Positions 14,359 through 14,422 of a stretch of DNA of 14,422 bases are shown here, one piece after another (the stretch's first letter is position 1; the number at the start of each line of letters is the position of its first letter). The stretch covers positions 1 through 14,422 of the forward strand of contig DASZHJ010000485.1 in NCBI GenBank assembly GCA_035938015.1, in the 5' to 3' direction. The DNA comes from DASZHJ01 sp035938015. Lineage in GTDB: Bacteria; Pseudomonadota; Alphaproteobacteria; ATCC43930; CGMCC-115725. A model generated the notes under the pieces. The model was not told the origin of the DNA. It saw only the letters and a program-made list of their open reading frames with translations, and did no database searches. The translations under genes and the position numbers were made by a program.

Positions 14359-14422
14359 AGCACATGGCAAAACGCGTGGAAATCAGCTATGCAACCGCCG
14401 GATTTGCCGAGGAAAACCCCCT

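Overview
The window looks like a chromosomal segment of a GC-rich alphaproteobacterium, most likely of the order Hyphomicrobiales (Bradyrhizobium or Xanthobacteraceae-like). This is inferred from the strong G/C bias at third codon positions, the frequent GTG and TTG starts, the Tat-exported solute-binding protein of a type common in that group, and a perfect CtrA-type box (TTAA-N7-TTAA). No rRNA, tRNA, insertion sequence, CRISPR array or phage gene was seen.

Left block, minus strand (1-2405): a tightly packed operon transcribed right to left. It runs from a class III PLP-dependent aminotransferase (1050-2405), through a HisN-type inositol-monophosphatase-family phosphatase (229-1053, overlapping the aminotransferase stop by 4 bp), to a GMC-family FAD oxidoreductase cut off by the window edge (1-218). 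The set suggests small-molecule amine or alcohol metabolism; the substrate cannot be read from the sequence.

Centre, plus strand (2680-8155): after a 274-bp divergent intergenic region holding a perfect 8+8 palindrome comes a gene for a giant (about 1218 aa) Pro/Ala/Glu-rich, probably disordered protein. It has one transmembrane helix near its C-terminus, four 58-residue tandem repeats, a duplicated SWxKYE motif and a duplicated LADM helix. A 157-bp gap carrying the CtrA-type box follows, then a HerA/DUF87-type hexameric ATPase (6494-8155). No NurA, SIR2 or other usual HerA partner is present. This pair is the least explained part of the window and the best candidate for undescribed biology, possibly a cell-cycle-regulated, membrane-tethered DNA-handling or localisation system. 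That proposal is inference.

Right block: a short-chain dehydrogenase (8298-9113, plus) converges on a complete peptide/opine-type ABC importer operon on the minus strand: binding protein (12751-14346), DppB-like permease (11673-12653), DppC-like permease (10777-11676) and a fused DppD-DppF double ATPase (9129-10787). The permease and ATPase genes overlap each other by 4 and 11 bp. A strong GC-rich hairpin sits between the binding-protein gene and the first permease gene, where such elements typically allow the binding protein to be made in excess.
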